Shown piece by piece: positions 23,501 through 35,700 of a stretch of 48,777 nucleotides of DNA (within the stretch, counting starts at the first letter, position 1; every line of letters begins with the position of its first letter). Made by a program: the position numbers and the translations under genes. Under the pieces are notes generated by a model, which saw only the letters and a list, made by a program, of their open reading frames with translations, was not told the origin of the DNA and ran no database searches. This DNA comes from Chloromonas sp. AAM2 (taxonomy: Eukaryota > Chlorophyta > Chlorophyceae > Chlamydomonadales > Chlamydomonadaceae): positions 1 through 48,777 of the forward strand of contig QAXH01003779.1 of assembly GCA_004335635.1 (NCBI GenBank), read 5' to 3'.

Positions 23501-26500
23501 CAATTGAGGTGTGCTGTGGAACCAGGCTGCAGAGCTGGAGGAACCGTATGAGCGCAGGTCTAAGCTTTCACGCGGCCGGAAGCGAGGAGTTTCTGGCTCA
23601 GACTCATCATCAAGCAAAGCCTGCCTGTTGCTGTAGCCACCACTTGCTGCTGCCGCACTGACATGCGAGGAGAGACGGAGAGCCTTGCTGTCTGCTGCAT
23701 CAGCTTCGCGTCTGCATGCACTCTGAGAGAAGAATCGGTTGTTGATAGAGCGGGCGTTCAAGACCGCTGGCGAAGCAGGGGCGCTGTCGGTGCGTGGCGT
23801 GGTTGCTGTAGAAACGGAGGTGGGCGATGTCAGCGCTGAGTTGCCTTCTGGCAGGGTCGCAAGGGCATGCAGAGGCAGGCGACCACTGCCTCCCAAGGAC
23901 TGCGTGCCATGACCTTGGCGCCCACTCCTGGAGGCTGCCTGTTGCTGGAGCAGCCAGCTCGGCGACCGCCGCGGCACCTGTAAGCTGTCACTGCTGACGT
24001 CTTTGCTAGTGCGCTGCGCATGAGGCTGCACTCCCAGGCGCTCATTCCCTGCCGCTCCCGCAGCCGATGCTATGCTGTCCTCAGATCTTAGCGGATCCAT
24101 GGTGCCAGCATCAAGGGCGAATGGGTTTGGCCGGTCGTAGGTAGCTGTGGAAAACGGCGACGTGACTGAGTTCATGGCAGACAAGCGAGACGTGGGTGTA
24201 GCAGGCTGAGAGTCCTCGTCTGCTGGTTGGTCCGACTTGCCCTGGCCCTGTGCCAGCCGTGCCATCAGCATGTCCGACAAAGCCTCAGCAGTGGTGCTGT
24301 CCAGGCGTGATGGCAGGCCGGTGCTGTCCGCAAATGGGTTTGGCCGGTCGAACACAGAACTTGCGAACGGCGACATTGAGCCGTTGATGACTGACATGCG
24401 TGAGGTTGGGGTTTCAGGCGGGGCTTGTTCGTCCTCAAGGTCTGGCGATTGGTTGGCTGCCAATGCCTGTAGCTCGGCAATGCTGAGTCCTGGCCAGGGT
24501 AGCTGCTCGTGGCTGCCTGCACGAGGACTAGGTGGTGGCAGGGCGGATGCTCGAGGGCTGATAGGTGGCATGCTGGACGAGCTCACTGCTCGGGATGGCG
24601 CTGCTTCCATTGCACGTGGCGTGCGTACGTTGCGCAATGATCCCACGCTGTGAAGACTGCCTGAGTTGTCACGCGACACATGGCCCTCACTACTGCCCAC
24701 GATGTGCACCAATGCGGCTGCATTTCTAGGCAAGCTTGCACCCGACCCGACAGCATCTCCTACCTCGACCCCCTGCACTGCCTCAGCCCCATCCGCTGCA
24801 GAAGGGCGTGGGCTTAATGAGTACTCACGAGCAACAGGCATCTCCGCTCCTACCCGTTTGTTCTGATCCGAGCCATTCCCGATCAATACAGGTGTGCTCC
24901 CAACAGGATGAAGGGTTCCTGAGTATGAACTGATCCGCATGGCCTGCATGAGAGAGGTGTTGGCAGCCTGGTGCAAGCCGGAGGCGAGCGGGTAGTTGGG
25001 TAGACCGCTGCCTGGTGCTGCAGAGACAGCTGAACGCAGGGGCTGCAGTGCTGCGCTGTTCACCACCAAGTTCAGGCTTCCAAAGTCGCCCATCCATCCA
25101 GACACTGACACTCGCATTGGGTTGGTGGGTGAGCCACTGTCGGAGCGTTTCCACATTCGATCACTGCGCACAGAGCTGCAGGATGGGCTGCCGGGGTCAC
25201 TGTGAAACAGGCCAGCAGAAGACCGGCTGCTGTTGGCACTGTTATGCTGATTCAACCCTGGCTGCAATCCTGGCGCGCTCACGGGGACCTTGCTCAGTGA
25301 TGGAGAACATGACACCGTGTCAGTTGCAGAAGTGCTAGCTGAGGGCACCGTTGGCAAAGCAGCAAGTGTAGCAAGGATGGGTGGGGGTGACCCCGACCGG
25401 AACGGTGTGGGAGCCACACCAGAAGCATAGGACAGACGGGATGGCTGGTGCCTAGCCGAAGGCATTGCCATGCTCATAGCAGTCTGCAGTGGCAGGCTAC
25501 CGGCATTCTCTGCTGATCGTTGCTGATGTGCCGCATGCGAGGGGCTGCCCACGCTCATCTTGAATTCAAAACTTTCACGACGAAGTAGTGGTGCGGAGCG
25601 GGAGGACAGCTCAGGGCCAGATGTGAGGTCATCGTCTTCTTCGCCCATTCCCCATGCATCTGATAACCATACATGTGTGGCTGCCGTGGTCTGAGCCCGT
25701 TCAGCGTTGCTAGCAACGGCAGCATGGCCGCCATTGGCAGAATTTGCAGCGTGCGAGTCACGACCACTGCCCTGTACTGGCTCACGCGATGCAGGTTTGC
25801 TTGCAGCCACTGCATTCAGTGCAGCCATGAGCTGCTGGGATGTAGCAGGCTGTTGTGGGGCGTATGCAGGGGCAGGTGAGCCTGTGCCTGTCAATCGAGG
25901 TGACAGGCAATCTGGGGTAGAGGTCGCAGTCCAGGTGCTGTGTCTCAGTGTCAGTTTGAGTTTCTGAGCCCGTGTCTCCAGTGCTGGGTCATCAGCAAAG
26001 CTGGTGCTGCTAGCTGTGGCCATTGGGCTGCTACATAGGCTGCCAGCACTGGCCACTGCGGCTAGGCGAGAGTTGAGCAAGTTGATGCCAGCAACGGAGC
26101 CATTGGCAGAAATACGCACAGGGTAGTGGCCGTTGCTAGTTGCCAAGGGGTTGCTTGGTACGCCCACGGCAGGCAATGCAGTGTGTGAAGGAGCAACTGC
26201 CATGCCTGCAAGGGACGCCTCAGTGCTCCGCAGCGTGTGTAGCAGAGGCAGAAAGGTGCCATCGCCTTTAGACGTGGCAAGGAATGGAGGCGCAGTGCGC
26301 GGACGTTCGGTTTGTCCCACTGCTGCGGGCGTGACAGGGCCACCCTGAGTGTTGAGAGACCCCTGCGCCAGCTGCACACCACACATTGCGCCCACCATAG
26401 CCGCCACCATCACCAGTGACATGCTAGCAGTTGGGGTTGAAGAAGCATGCACTGTCACAGGCTTGCTGTCATCAGCCTCAGGCACGGGCTCAGTTTGAGT

Positions 26501-29500
26501 ATCTGAATCCTGCACGATCTGTGTAGACGCGCTGTGCCTGGCAAAGGGTGACTGCAGCATGCGTGAGATGACAGCTGGTGCAGGCAACAAGCCGCTTAGA
26601 CGTGTTGGGCTTAGGGTGCGCTGCGAAGCAGGACTGGCTGTGCGCTGCGAAGCAGGGCTGGCTGTGCGCTGCGAGGCTGGGCTGGAGCCGAACGTGCTGC
26701 TGCCGCATGCAGTACTGCCTGATGCAGTTGGGGTGCTGGCGCGGCTGCCAGTGGGTACACCGTCTGTCCAGGGTGCGGCGTCCTGCAGCCAAGCCACATG
26801 TGACAACTCAGACGCATACCAGTCTAGCACACTGAGTTGTACACAGTGCGCAAACACTAGCACACTGTGTCAGCTACTGCACCATGTGCGCAAAGGCACA
26901 CACGACCCTACTAGGCAGCCACCCACCTGCACGGCGGCGAACATGCGGTCCCAGCGCCTGCCACTGCCTGCCAAACCGCGCGGGCTCAGACCGCCCAGCT
27001 CCCGCGACCGCATCCCCACCAACTCGGATGCAGTCCTGACCGCAGGTGACGATGGCAAGGAACCTGTAAGGCTGCTAGGCGGGCCCTGGAGCGCACTCAG
27101 TGCCTGCTGCTGTGGCTGCTGTGGCGGTTGCTGTTGTTCGCTGGCACGTGGCGACAGCCACTCGGTAGTGGTATGCATGGGCGCCATGCCTAAGTCGAGC
27201 GCTGGACCACGGCCAGCCAAGGGGGCCTGCACACGTGGCGACCCATCCTGAAAGTTGCCTGATCCCCCTGGGCTGACCGACAGCGTTCCACTGCCACTGC
27301 TGCCAAAGTAGTGGCGCACAAGTTGACGTTGGCTGGTCTCGCTGCACAAGGAGTCCGTGTCCGACACGAGAGTGCGTGGGGAATCCAATGCGAATTGGCT
27401 AAATTGGCTCAACTGCGATGCAAGCATGGGCCGGCTGCCGCCTGGAAGGCTGACGGAAGGCCTGCACGCACAAGAAGGCAAGAGCGTCTGCTTGTCAGCG
27501 AGGTGCGTTGAATACATACCAAGGTACCACGGGCGTGCCAAGGAGTCAGCTACAAAAGCATTACATTCCGCAGACATGGCTACACAGGTTGCAGGTGTCC
27601 ACCATCACGTGTCAAGTGTGCGGGTGTTGAATCCACGTTTAACAACCATGCCTATCTGGCAAGGCTGAACTCATGTTCCAAGCATGCACATGTGCCTACC
27701 TGCCAGTGCCATCAGCAAAGGCACTGCCCGTGCTGTGGCGCTGCACTAGCCTATGAGGGTTCCCCAGCAAGCGGCTGGCCAGTGCGGCAGTGCCACCGTG
27801 TGCCTCGTCCCCACCCAGGTCCTGAGAGGTGTGCGCTGCGGAGCGCGGGGGCGAGGTCGGCGCGTCATCCCAGCCACCATCGTCCATGACCTGTCCTGTG
27901 CTGCGCACCGCTGCCGCTGCATCCTCTGCTGCCATCACTGCAGCATTGTTCAGCTCCTCCGCCATGTGCTCGCTTGAACCTGCGCAGCCAACAACACGTA
28001 CAGCGGTGTGCCAGTGCTGTCGTCAAGGGCATGCGTTGTCAACAGGGGTAGATATTCAAGCTGTGGCCGCGTGATGTATGCACAGACACAGTGTAAGTGC
28101 TTGCTTGTACGCCAGGTCGCACCTGCATGCGGTCCGAGCAGCAGTGCCGTGCCGGCCACTGCCGCCTGGGCCAAGCTGTGGCCGGAGCAGCCCTCCACCA
28201 GACTGTTGCCCATCAGTGTGATTTCACACATCCTACAGACCACCAAGCATACACTGGGTTGGCAGTCAGGTAACTGCACGTATACCCATGGCAAGGTTTT
28301 GGATGTGTTGGCCATGTAAGCTTTAGTTCACAGTTAGACTGGTTTGTACTTACGCCATGCCAAGACTGACTGGCCATGTCAGACAGCCAACGAACTCACG
28401 TTCTACACGCTGCGCAATGTTTGATCAACCAACTCGAGTATTTGACAGTCACCCACCTGTAGAACATGGGCAGCTGCCTGGCATCGTCCACCAACAAGAT
28501 GTCCATGTTGGCATCTGCACCCATAGACGCAAAGAATGCACACAAACAGTTATGCATGAGGTCATCAGCGACTTAGATGGAATTCATCCAAGCAAGCCAC
28601 ATTGACGTGTTGGCTGCTGCTGAGCGCCTAGCTGGTTGGTCCTGCGGTACCGTGGGTTGAACCTTGAGAAGCTGTGTAATGATGAGGATCCAAGCAAGCT
28701 GGCAATCAGGAGTCGCAGGAGCAAACTCACATGATAGAGAGTCCTGCATGCTCCAGATGGCCACGCGCAGTCCCATCTCCCCCGCCAACAGCTGTGCCAC
28801 CTCCTGGCAACGGCCCGAGTCCTGGGGCACCACCACGGTCACCAGGCTGGGCTGCTTGGCCGCACACAGCTGAGGGGCCAGCTGCAGGTGCAGCCTGCCC
28901 ACCACCTCCTCCTCCCCTTGCACTGTGTTGGCAGCGAGCCATGTGGGACGCCCGGCAAGAGCTGCACACATCCAGTACACATCAACTTTGACCATGCCTA
29001 AAGCTAGCACATGATTTGCCTAAAGCTAGCACATGATTTGCCTAAAGCTAGCACATGATTTGAGTGCAACAGCGTGTGCCACAAGCCTGGCCTGCATCGC
29101 CTTGTGCGGTGGCAGTCCCACCTTCTTTGAGCTGCAGTAGCGCCATGTCCGCTGGCTTCCACAGGTGCCACACGCTGTTGCCCATCAGCGCAGCGTACTT
29201 GAGCTCGTTGCACCACCCAGGCATCTGCTTCATGGTGGCGCCAAAGATGCGAAAGCGACCAACGTCCTACATGCACACAATGTGTTCACACAGTGTTTCG
29301 AATTGAGCGTGCCAACAGCGCCCAGCATTGCTGTCAACCATGAAACATGCTTGGCTCCCATGCCTGCGACTCACTGACAGTATGCATCAGCAACAAGGTA
29401 CCGGCAAAGACCACATGTTCATGGGCCGACATGAACATGGGCTGGTGCTCATGCAACATGCGCTCAAAACTCACCACGTCGCTTTGTGGGATAATCAGAG

Positions 29501-31057
29501 CGAACTTATCCAGCATGCTACCCAGTGTGGACCGCAAGTGGCGTTTGGCATGCCACACATGGAGGTCGCTGGGTTCAATGTGGGCATTGATAAGCGCCAG
29601 TTTCACTTGGAAAGAGGCTGCCAGAAGTACCAGCTGGGGGGAGAAGGGGGACTCCTACGCGCACCAAGGGCAGGTACCGACTGTCAGCATGCAAGGCCAT
29701 ATGCATTGTGCCGGCGAATACAGAAATTCCAGACAGCGTGCAGTGCTTTGTTGTGATGTGCTTACCACCAGGATGCCCACTGTAGGTCGCCACCTCCTCA
29801 TGAACAGGCTGACGCACACGGCATTGTCCAGAGGCATCATCTGCACAATGACCTGCAAGCAAACCAGTGCCAGCATCAACCATGACTTCTGGACATGCGA
29901 TGCAGTTGACTGGTGGCCATCAGCAATCCACCCTCTCAATCAAAGTCGCCAAGTTTTTTTTTGCTCAGTTGCTTGCACTCGAGCACACTTGACTGACTTG
30001 GCGCTCATCACCTTGAGCCTTTCCAGAGCCTTCATTGCCAATAATGCTCAACTTCAGGGGCATGGCACTGATGCTGTACTGCTCATACATCCAAACTTGT
30101 ACTGGTTCAGCCTTCCTAAGCAGCGCGTCGGACTGCTTGCATTCCAAAGCACCTACTCTAGGAGGAAGGGAGGACCGCAGCATGTTGTAAGCCTCCACGG
30201 ACGCAGTAGTCAGCATTACAGCAACCTTTTCATTGTACTCCTGCATGCATGGCGTGTTGGTTGGCTGGTCGTCCTTCCACCGCCACCACCGTCAATTTTT
30301 TGTGGAAAAGCCAGAGTGCCAAAGCCAGGGGAACTGATCCCTTACCATGGCGGACAAGCTGAAGGCGAACATCATCACTGTGGCAGGGCTGGTGGTGGGG
30401 CTGCCGGGCAGGTGCCACCTATCTGTGCTAGCATGCTGAAGGGCCAGCACAGGCAACTCACCAGCAAGCACCGGAACAGCACCGGCAAAGCGACTGCACA
30501 TTCGCCTGCGCAGGGCATATCCAAGTTGCACGGGTAGGCGATGAAGCAAGACAGGTGCATGATGGGAACGGGGCAGGACCGGTTCCCATCGTACTCTGAG
30601 CAACGCAGTTGGGTATGTACGCGCAAGTCTAGGCAGAAGCAGATGTGATAACAGAAGCCCAGACATCGTTGCAGCGAAATTGTCAGCCAGCGCTCACCAA
30701 AGGTGGAGGCGTGAAACCAAATCAGAGGCCCCGGAGACCTTGTATCGTAGGAGATACCCAAACGTTGCATCTGCGAGCCAAGCATCGGCGAAGCATGGTC
30801 AAGGGCTTTGCTGAATTAGGTTCTTGGCCGGCGATGCCACATGACCCTCGCACTCACAGTGGTAGTGGCTGATACTGCCTCCGTTCCTCGCCAATGCTTA
30901 AGAGCCAGGCCGGCAACTTGCACCGGGAGTGCCGATGTGGCCTGCGGTGCGAGCGGATGAGCCACATCATGCTACTGCGCGAGTCATGCTGGGACAATTC
31001 CTGCAGGTATCCTGCCTCAAGACACATCACAGCAGCTTGAGCAGCTGTATAGAGCAT
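20511..31057 (-). CDS. KDTA: 3-deoxy-D-manno-octulosonate (KDO) transferase, GT30, with ~2,150-residue insert
   Basis: Exons: 31057-30858, 30810-30698, 30505-30462, 30240-30157, 29852-29766, 29633-29475, 29266-29122, 28961-28731, 28514-28457, 28232-28123, 27979-27700, 27461-26927, 26782-21473, 21295-21009, 20853-20511. They predict 2,661 residues with consistent phases. WaaA/KdtA enzymes move KDO from CMP-KDO to lipid A or its precursors. The plant version is mitochondrial. N-terminal half: PGPLIWFHASTFGE (the conserved Glu is about 106), VMLTTAS, LALINAHIEPSDL, WLAANTVQGEEE, GNSLVEG...GHSLAQAA and GPHA (about 410). The family's C-terminal helices reappear only at about 2584-2630 (STELAGALLSLLGDP, LASGLVNTVWHVL). 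Between them lie Ser/Ala/Pro/Gln-rich exons. The usual ESELWPN segment is missing at the exon 5-6 join. The first exon is the least certain. Confidence 0.8.
21473..26782 (-). other. Giant 5,310-nt low-complexity exon of KDTA
   Basis: This single exon encodes 1,770 residues (about 683-2452) with no stop. The composition is rich in Ser, Ala, Pro and Gly, with many SP and TP pairs. Three copies of ASQRT(A/L)SP lie near the start. Two diverged copies of a TPTSR...SPF...DRPNPFA module lie near residues 1497 and 1567. No globular domain is recognisable. The plus-strand frame at 22659-23471 is its antisense shadow. Confidence 0.85.
28996..29061. repeat. 22-bp tandem repeat, three exact copies
   Basis: The unit GCCTAAAGCTAGCACATGATTT is repeated three times in the KDTA intron between exons 7 and 8. 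The copies appear identical, which suggests recent expansion. Confidence 0.95.
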
Positions 31058-32740
31058 CGGACATCTGGCCGTGATGATGCATCAAAATGCCATCCTGCTC
31101 GGCTGTTTTGCCGGTCTCTGACCTTCAGGGCCACAACGAGCTTCTCCATCCTGCCGCTCTTGCCTCGTTCTCTCTTAATCCTCCCTTCCGGGCTGCTCAA
31201 GATGTGCTGTGTGCATCATGTTGGTACGATGGCCGTTCAACAGTGTGCGTGGCACGAGCCACGCTCTGGCCGAGCCTGGAGAAGTTGTCCAGACTCTTCA
31301 GTGATGAATCGAGAAGCCAGTGATGATGGGAAAATAAAAGAACAGCAATTCACCTTTTCCGTTGAAGTGCTTTTCCCGTTGGACCAAAACAACGAGAGCG
31401 GGGACCAAAGCTAGCTGCTATGTTAACGCGTCTTGATCTTCAACATGATTGACGTGCTGAGCACCGTAAGACAGGTATTTCGACATTTTCCAGAGCAGGC
31501 CGTAGGAAGACATGCTGTAGCAGCCTCCAATTTTATCTAATATCACAGCAGTGCTTTTGACGAGCAGAGTAGAAGGTATGAGCCACACAAGGCTGGAGGG
31601 TGATTTTTGTTTTGGGTACAACGATTAATCATTGCACCGACTCCACAAAGCTTGGTCCTGCAACCCCACGGAACTGCAATTATGGCTCCACTCACCTGCG
31701 AGTGTACACACTATCAACTATTTCTGTAGGGATAACTACGTAAGAATAACGTTGCCACCTGCCAACGGGGGGGCATGCATGCGTGTTGTCAGGGCCCCTG
31801 ACCATATCAATCCTGATCAATTTTTGCAATTTGCAATTTGCGTTGGACGTGCTTCATGGTGTGCACTCCCTCCTTGTAAGCCCAATCATGACTCGGGCAC
31901 CTGTCTGGTTGCATCAGGAAATGGTGTTGTGATTCGCAGTGTACACACGTTGTTCATTGGTTGTACACGTACGATACGCAAACTTGAACATGGACAACAG
32001 ATGTTTCCTGCTGATAACATGGCGTCTGAGATGCGCTCTGGCTTTCTGAACAAACCTGATGCTGCTTGCCAAAGGTGAAGGCACCCAGGCCTAACAGGAT
32101 GGAAGTGGTACGTCGTTCTCTTGCTGTTATTGCTAGAGCTTGGCCGCAAGAGGTATCAAAAGAAAATCACTGCTCATGTGGTTCCGCCCTAAACTTGGCG
32201 GCCCACATCTTGATCAGAACAACTACGGGACGCGAGATTACGCTCAAAAATCTGTGGCATGCAGCACAGGAGGGCTGTTGCTGCAGCAAGCACCTGTCAG
32301 GCATGCAGGCCACATGCATGGGCAAAGGGATTTGACAACTGGGGCTTCATCCATTTGGACCTGCGGTACCAGGCATCAGGCTGGGATACGCTTTGTATTG
32401 AGAAAAGGGCTATGACGATGGGAATGTGTGGAGAAACGTTTATTCATGAACCAACCTCCCATGAAGAACTTCAGCTCGGATTGCGCGTAGGAGCCATTCT
32501 CCGACTTTTAGCGTAGGCGGTGCTCACGATCCACACAAAAAAAGCCCTGGTCGAAACTTCTGCAGATTGCTGATGATGACCAATCTTCTGGTTGCTTCGC
32601 GACAACACACTGGGAACGTCGGTCACCGATGCCAGCCCGTTCAACCTGGCGTTATTCATTCCAGCTTCCACCCGACCTCCTATAGCCCTCAAGCCCTCTA
32701 TGGCGATGGCATGAGGGCATAAGTCTACACTTGGCTCGCA
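31058..32740. other. Divergent intergenic region between KDTA and the lipase gene
   Basis: About 1.7 kb that must hold both promoters. Plus-strand frames at 31632-32078 (148 codons) and 32066-32516 (three overlapping frames) have protein-like stretches, such as WGFIHLDLRYQASGWDTL. They are in different frames with no clear splice sites. This could be a decayed gene or transposon; I recognise no family. Confidence 0.4.
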
Positions 32741-35700
32741 ATGGACCTTTCGGATGATGATAATCCTCTGGTGGAAGTGGTGGAGAACCAGCGCTACTGG
32801 GGCGTGATGTGGTGAGATGCTAATGCACCCATGCATCCAGGCCTGACACAGGGTCACAGTGCGTTTTAGTCGAACTTTGGTGCTGAACATCTGACAAGGA
32901 AGCCAGGCCAGGCTCTGTCAAGCGTACCATGCTGTGCAGAGTGTGCATGCACCCCTGCGTACAGCTGGGTCATCATCACACATTGGAGAAGCAGAAGTAC
33001 AGCAGGCTATAGTACAGGCGATAGAGTTGCATGCTTACTTGATATACCACCACACTGTGCTGCCTGAGATTCAAAATTTCATGTGCCGCGTGTCAGCAGG
33101 GGCGGCCCTGTGGATAAGCCACCCTGGACTGATGCAGCAGGGCAGGCTGTGCAGTTGCGTCACCCTCCGGAGATGGACGGTCAGAAGGGTTGGTTCGTGG
33201 TGCGCACCCCCAACACTGATGAGGACGGGTGGCTCTACGGCACTCAGTTCAACAAACTGACCCACCCACGGCCTGGGGGTCGAGCATGCAGGCGTGCCAA
33301 CGATGTAGTGAGGTCCCGTGTGTGGCGCAGGCTCAGCAAGGACCAGGTGGGCTCGGCTGCCCGTACTGGCAGCGCAACACTGTCTGCTGGCAGGGTAGTC
33401 GCTATGGAGAGGCATGACGCTCACCCACGCTTGCTTTCCTGTCTAATGCTATCAATAGCAGACCCCGGTTGCCATGCCAGCGGGCCATGGTCCATCGGCA
33501 CGCACTGCTCCCTGCCTGGCTGATGACAGCCCCAGCATACTTACACAGGATTGTAGCTAGGCTTAGCTGTGATTTATCAGACAGACAGTGAGCTTGGGTT
33601 GAGCTAGACGGCCGGCGGCTCTGTGTGACCGAATGTTCCACATGTGTTTGGCTGCGTGTGGGCGCAGGAGCTTCAGCCTGTCCGCTCTGCAAGCGTGTCT
33701 ACGCCGCTGAACAGTGCGCAGACCACTGAATGGGACGAGGCACCCTCTGGTGCAAAGCGGAACCCCTCCCAAGTCAGTGGCACCCAGATCCTGTCTGCTC
33801 TCACCAGCAACTTCATACACAAGCAGGTAAGCCACCTAGTGAGATGATTTCATGCAATGCAGGGTCCAGTTCGTCGATCAGGGTCCCCTGATGTATGCAC
33901 CTGGTTCTCAACCAGCATGGACAATGGCGCATGGGTGAACTTGCACTGTCACTAGTTGAGTTGGTCTGTCACTGGCTGTTGTTGTTTGTGTCTATCTTGG
34001 TCGCAGCTGCCCAAGCCGTCAGTGTTCCGCATGTGGCAGTTGCTCATGGAGCTCTGGAACGACACGGCAACGCGGAACAAGCTCAACAGGGTGCGGCTAA
34101 GCATGCGAGCACACATGGCCAGGGGACAGTGTCCCAGATCAGGACATGACAGGTGTAAGCGGTCTACTCTTGTGAGTTCGTGTCAAGTTAGACCACTGAC
34201 AGCAGCCTATCTTTGCTTGGTGTGCTGCACCTCTCATCAGGGAGGTGCAGGCAGGCAGTAAGTGGGGATAGCCGGTTGTGGTGCACCAATGGCACACTCC
34301 TGGCTTGACACACGTAGCAACTGCTGTTTGTGGCGCGCAGCAAGTGATTCCCATGGATCCATTCGGGCTCTACATGGCAACCAAGTCGCACCGGACGTCG
34401 GCTGCCTCTGCCCGCCGCTCCACCCTGCAAGCGGCTCAGACCATGATTTTGGGCGCGTGCCCCGACCCCTCGCCCCGCCTCAGCAGCACCAGCGGGGCAG
34501 ACTCCGGTGCAGCGGGAATGCTATCAAACCGGTCATTCCGGTCCTGGGCCAAAGTGACACCAGCCAGCTCGGATATCATTGACAAAGGCCCCATGGCTGC
34601 AGTTGCGGGTGTGGGCGGGGCCGCTACGGGGTCAGGTGTGCAGACCATCCCGGTGATGGCGCATGGCTCTGATGGTCTGGCTCGGGTCCAAGGAGCAAGG
34701 CGCAGCGCCGCATCCAATCGTGTGTCATCAAGTGGAGTGGGCATGGGGCCAGCTGGTGATGCAACGGATGGCCTGGGCGCGCAGCAACACCAGCATGCCG
34801 GGGCACGCATGGCCCACACACCCACTCACGGCCGCTACGCCCGCCGCCCCCTACACACCCCGTCTACGGGAGCACTGCGTACCGCAGGCCACCCGTCCCC
34901 TTCTATTCAAGGTGCACACCCAAGTACCCATAGCACGTTACCGGTGCCCGGCACTACCAACAATGTGGTGAATGCTGGTGTTGGCTCAACAAGCAGTACG
35001 GAAGCTACCTCAGATGCCACCAGGTTCACACGTCAGTCAACTTGGCGGTGGCCGTGGGAAGGGCCTACTGTCAACAAGCCCCGGTATGACTTCGCTCGGA
35101 ATGAACCCTCTCCTCTCCACGCTGCCGCTTCACTGCTGGGCCCGTCCTCGGTTCAAGACACCACAGCAGAGGACTCACTTCCAACTTCGGCTGGACCATC
35201 ATTCACAGCAGGTGTGTGCATGTCACAGTGGTTACAATTGGTTTCTTCATCTCTGCATCATGTTTACAGTTGGACTTGCGTTGCTAGGCAAAGTAGTCTG
35301 GTGACAAGACCTATGTTTTTTTTTTTCAAATGCCACTGACTGCCAGACACGGCATGGGCTTCCCGTCAGAAAGCACAGGAGTCTGCTCCTATACAGAGTC
35401 GCTAGTTGGTTTGTTGGGAATTGCTGCCACGTGTCTTACAGGTGCGGGAGCGCCTGCTTCTTCCACCAGCCCGCCCAGCCTGCTGCCCGACATGAGCAAT
35501 CCCACCGCGCTTGTGGAAGAGCTGCTCACCATCGTCAACTACACACGCGCTGCGTACGGATACGTCATGGCAGCAGGTGGGGCCTTGGGATTGCCAGGTG
35601 ACCAAGGGGCTGTGCGGAATTCCTTTTGAAGGTGAACAAGGTAGCAACGCCTGGGTGCATATGCTTGAGACTTTGCCTGTTTGAACCATGTTTGTGGCAA

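Noticed and set aside
26559..27251. A 230-codon plus-strand open frame
   Set aside because: It crosses the intron and exons 12-13 of KDTA on the opposite strand and is explained as a shadow.
30292..30450. An extra KDTA exon between exons 3 and 4 (HASTDRWHLPG...)
   Set aside because: It has a possible acceptor and donor in phase. However, direct joining of exons 3 and 4 reproduces the normal KdtA spacing between the SxGE segment and the LTTAS strand, so the extra piece is more likely intron.
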